DNA from: Rubrobacter sp.
GTDB taxonomy: Bacteria; Actinomycetota; Rubrobacteria; Rubrobacterales; Rubrobacteraceae
Assembly (NCBI GenBank): GCA_019247245.1
Contig: JAFAPF010000172.1
Span: 1 to 6,943, forward strand
Length of the DNA: 6,943 nt
Direction of reading: 5' to 3'
This document shows positions 5,437-6,943 of this stretch, piece by piece. Positions within the stretch are counted from its first letter, which is position 1; each line of letters begins with the position of its first letter. The position numbers were made by a program, and so were the translations under genes. The notes below the pieces were generated by a model. The model was not told the DNA's origin and made no database searches. It saw only the letters and a list, made by a program, of their open reading frames with translations.

Positions 5437-5715
5437 CTACCGGCGAGTAGGAGATTCCGGCCCTTTTAGGTGGGTAACTTCCTTCTCCTTCTGAAGCTCC
5501 TCCTGGGTCCTTGCCTCAGGCTGCCCTTCTATAGTCTCAGGAGGCTTCTTGTTCTCCTCAAACTCCTCCTCCTTGCTGTTTAGCCTCTCCTTAAACTCCT
5601 TGATGCCCTGGCCCAAGCTGCGGCCCAACTCTGGCAAACGCTTGGCACCAAAGAGTAGTACGATGATCAGAAGCAGAATTATGAGATGGGACGGCGCCAA
5701 GAGCCCTGAATACAT
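5437..5715 (-). CDS. tatA: Sec-independent protein translocase TatA
   Basis: A 92-residue TatA, the pore-forming or membrane-thinning subunit that assembles at TatC when a substrate is bound. Residues 1-22 are a short N-terminal membrane helix (APSHLIILLLIIVLLF). The family hinge FGAKRLPELGRSLG (22-35) leads into an amphipathic helix (QGIKEFKERL). Residues 46-92 are a charged, probably disordered tail rich in E and K. The start at 5715 is supported by AAGGAGG about 8 bases upstream. The helix has the TatA-type proline (P8) and lacks the polar residue typical of TatB, so with tatC it fits a minimal TatAC system. It lies 18 bases after the stop of the broken paralogue (5734-5969) and is probably cotranscribed with it. 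Confidence 0.95.
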   Translation of the reverse strand: MYSGLLAPSHLIILLLIIVLLFGAKRLPELGRSLGQGIKEFKERLNSKEEEFEENKKPPETIEGQPEARTQEELQKEKEVTHLKGPESPTRR

Positions 5716-5733
5716 GAGCGTTTCCTCCTTTCT

Positions 5734-5969
5734 TTAGCTGACCCTCTCTGGGTCTTTACGAACCGCTTCCTTGTTATTGCTATGGTGGTTCGATTTAGTA
5801 GGGGTCATGCTCAGCTCCTCCTTTAGCTCTTCTTTAGCCTCCTGAATACTCTGGATAGTACGCCCTAGATTCCGGCTTATCTCCATTAGATTAGACGTTT
5901 GGGCCCAAAAACCACCAAGGCCATTACAAGAACGAAAAGCAAGTGAGTCGGTTGGAAGAGCTCAAACAT
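5734..5969 (-). pseudogene. Second tatA-family gene broken by a 5-bp duplication
   Basis: ATG at 5969 opens MFELFQPTHLLFVLVMALVV then FGPKRL, a textbook TatA membrane helix and hinge, but the frame ends at TAA 5886-5888 after 27 residues. The sense resumes two frames over as MEISRNLGRTIQSIQEAKEE, then LKEELSMTPTKSNHH and a charged tail, ending at TAA 5734-5736. The joint holds CTAATCTAATG. Removing one CTAAT (5885-5894 is a perfect 5-bp tandem duplication) restores CGT-CTA-ATG-GAG and a 76-residue TatA. The stop and an ATG overlap as TAATG, so the helix and the amphipathic part could in theory be made as two coupled peptides, but no ribosome binding site precedes the second ATG. It starts 26 bases after the thioredoxin-like gene. 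Confidence 0.88.
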
Positions 5970-5995
5970 AAAGGAGCGGTTCCCCTCTCTTTTCT

Positions 5996-6943
5996 TTAAC
6001 TAGCTCCGGTCTTCTCCGCTTTGGCCAGCGCAAGAACTGCCTGAGCACCTACAGCAACCTCTGAGGATATTTTACCCTCTTCATCGATGAGCACCGCTGA
6101 AGGCGTGACACCAGCACCAAAAGCACGCCCTATGCTGAATCGCTGGTCGAGCACCACTGGCGAGCTAAGCTCCATCGCCTCATTAGCCTCCTCCGTTCCA
6201 GCTGAGACTACCAGAAGCTTAGCAGCCTCTTCTGGAGGGCTTACCTCCCACTCCTTTAGCTCGGGAAGCATCTGCTGGCAAAAACCGTACCCCGGGTTCC
6301 AGAAAAGTACTAAGGTCTTCTCTCCCCTAAAGTCCCCAAGCTCTACTGTGCCGCCGTTAAGGTCCGGCAGTTTTATAGACGGTGCGGGCTTACCTACCTT
6401 AGGTCCTGCTGGCATGGCCTGCTGTACGTCGTGGTTCGTGGGATGAACCTTTCCACAGTTGGGGCGAGGCTCTCCTTGGGCTGCTGGGAACACGGGTAGT
6501 TGAAAAGGCTCCTCTACCGCACGTGATAAGAGAGCACTTATAGCTTCTGAGCCCCCTACCACAGGGCTGCCTATTGTGCCATCGAGCTGAACGACTAGCG
6601 CGCTTGGTGTACCGGTAACCTCAAAGGCATGGGCGATCTCCCAGTCTTCCTGCAAAAGGACGTTGCCTACCCATGCTCTATGCTCTTGACGCCGTTCTCT
6701 TCAGCGCTGCCGCGGCTTATTGGAGTGATGGTTAGTTTGTCGGCGTGTTCTTCTACCGGTGGCCTATCTCCGGAAGAAGCGCATTGCAGGAGCCGCAATT
6801 AGGGTCGGTGAACAACAGCATCACTGGTTTGCCAGAAGAGCGCAGGGACTCTACCGTAAGCTTCTCTCCATAGAGCCCCGAGAGGCTGAAAGCAGGGGCT
6901 GCAGCCCCTACCGGAAGTCCAGGAGGAGCTTGATGCACTCCAT
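5996..6943 (-). pseudogene. Tandem thioredoxin/TlpA-like protein, frameshifted, partial
   Basis: Runs off the right edge, so the true start (probably with a membrane anchor) is missing; the frame is open to the last base. Domain 1 has GLPVGAAAPAFSLSGLYG and FTDPNCGSCNALLPEI with an intact CGSC redox motif. It meets TAG at 6753-6755, then continues one frame over as EEHADKLTITPISRGSAEEN to TAG at 6667-6669, and in a third frame as VGNVLLQEDWEIAHAFEVTG, then TPSALVV, to TAA at 5996. Each shift fits loss of one G (CGGGTA to CGGTA near 6754-6758; GGGG to GGG at 6670-6672). Domain 2 has PKVGKPAPSIKLPDLNGG and LFWNPGYGFCQQMLPEL, where the first CxxC cysteine is Tyr. TlpA/ResA/MauD-type proteins catalyse thiol-disulfide exchange outside the cytoplasm. 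Long-read indel error is a real alternative for the two shifts. Confidence 0.85.

Noticed and set aside
5996..6655. A standalone 219-residue gene starting at TTG 6655
   Set aside because: The start falls inside the first thioredoxin domain; upstream frames continue the same protein through two frameshifts.
1..6943. CRISPR array, insertion sequence or integrase
   Set aside because: No regularly spaced short repeats, no transposase or recombinase motifs in any frame; the only tandem repeats are the two-copy leader element and the 5-bp duplication.

Overview
All recognisable protein genes in this window lie on the minus strand, so it is best read from 6943 down to 1. The proteins look like those of a Gram-positive, high-GC-lineage bacterium. 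A Rubrobacter-like actinomycete is my best guess. It rests on remembered resemblance of four proteins: the small secreted protein, the coiled-coil protein, the short protein between tatA and tatC, and the decayed 245-residue frame. No search was run. Base composition and coding density look lower than in cultured Rubrobacter, and at least three genes are broken, so the segment may come from a decaying or accessory replicon or a divergent lineage.

Right third (6943 to 4030): a Tat-export cluster. In order of transcription it holds (1) a tandem-domain thioredoxin/TlpA-like protein, cut by the window edge and broken by two frameshifts; (2) a second tatA-family gene broken by a 5-bp tandem duplication; (3) an intact tatA; (4) a conserved short helical protein; (5) tatC. 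Intact TatA and TatC would form a minimal TatAC translocase exporting folded proteins; no TatB is seen. The thioredoxin-like neighbour, if intact, would act in extracytoplasmic thiol-disulfide chemistry. An 18-bp perfect palindrome sits directly against the annotated tatC start.

Middle (4029 to 3120): a small secreted two-cysteine protein with a good ribosome binding site, a strong 14-bp terminator hairpin downstream, and a long leader. The leader carries two tandem copies of an about 85-nt segment that can fold the same way twice. This is the most interesting non-coding signal in the window.

Left half (3119 to 1): sparse. A helical/coiled-coil protein gene (1477-2163) lies between two imperfect direct repeats exactly 1250 bases apart. 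Each repeat begins in the 3' part of a tRNA-like sequence; the left one keeps a tRNA-Gly(CCC)-like 3' half with no 5' half. A third minus-strand terminator at 2449-2492 follows a hairpin-rich stretch with no intact gene, a candidate small RNA or decayed gene. At the far left, a 245-residue gene (233-969) is broken by two stop codons and one frameshift.

The three inferred single-base frameshifts all shorten a run of G on the coding strand. Before calling every one a biological mutation, rule out homopolymer sequencing error. The nonsense codons and the 5-bp duplication are not explained that way.
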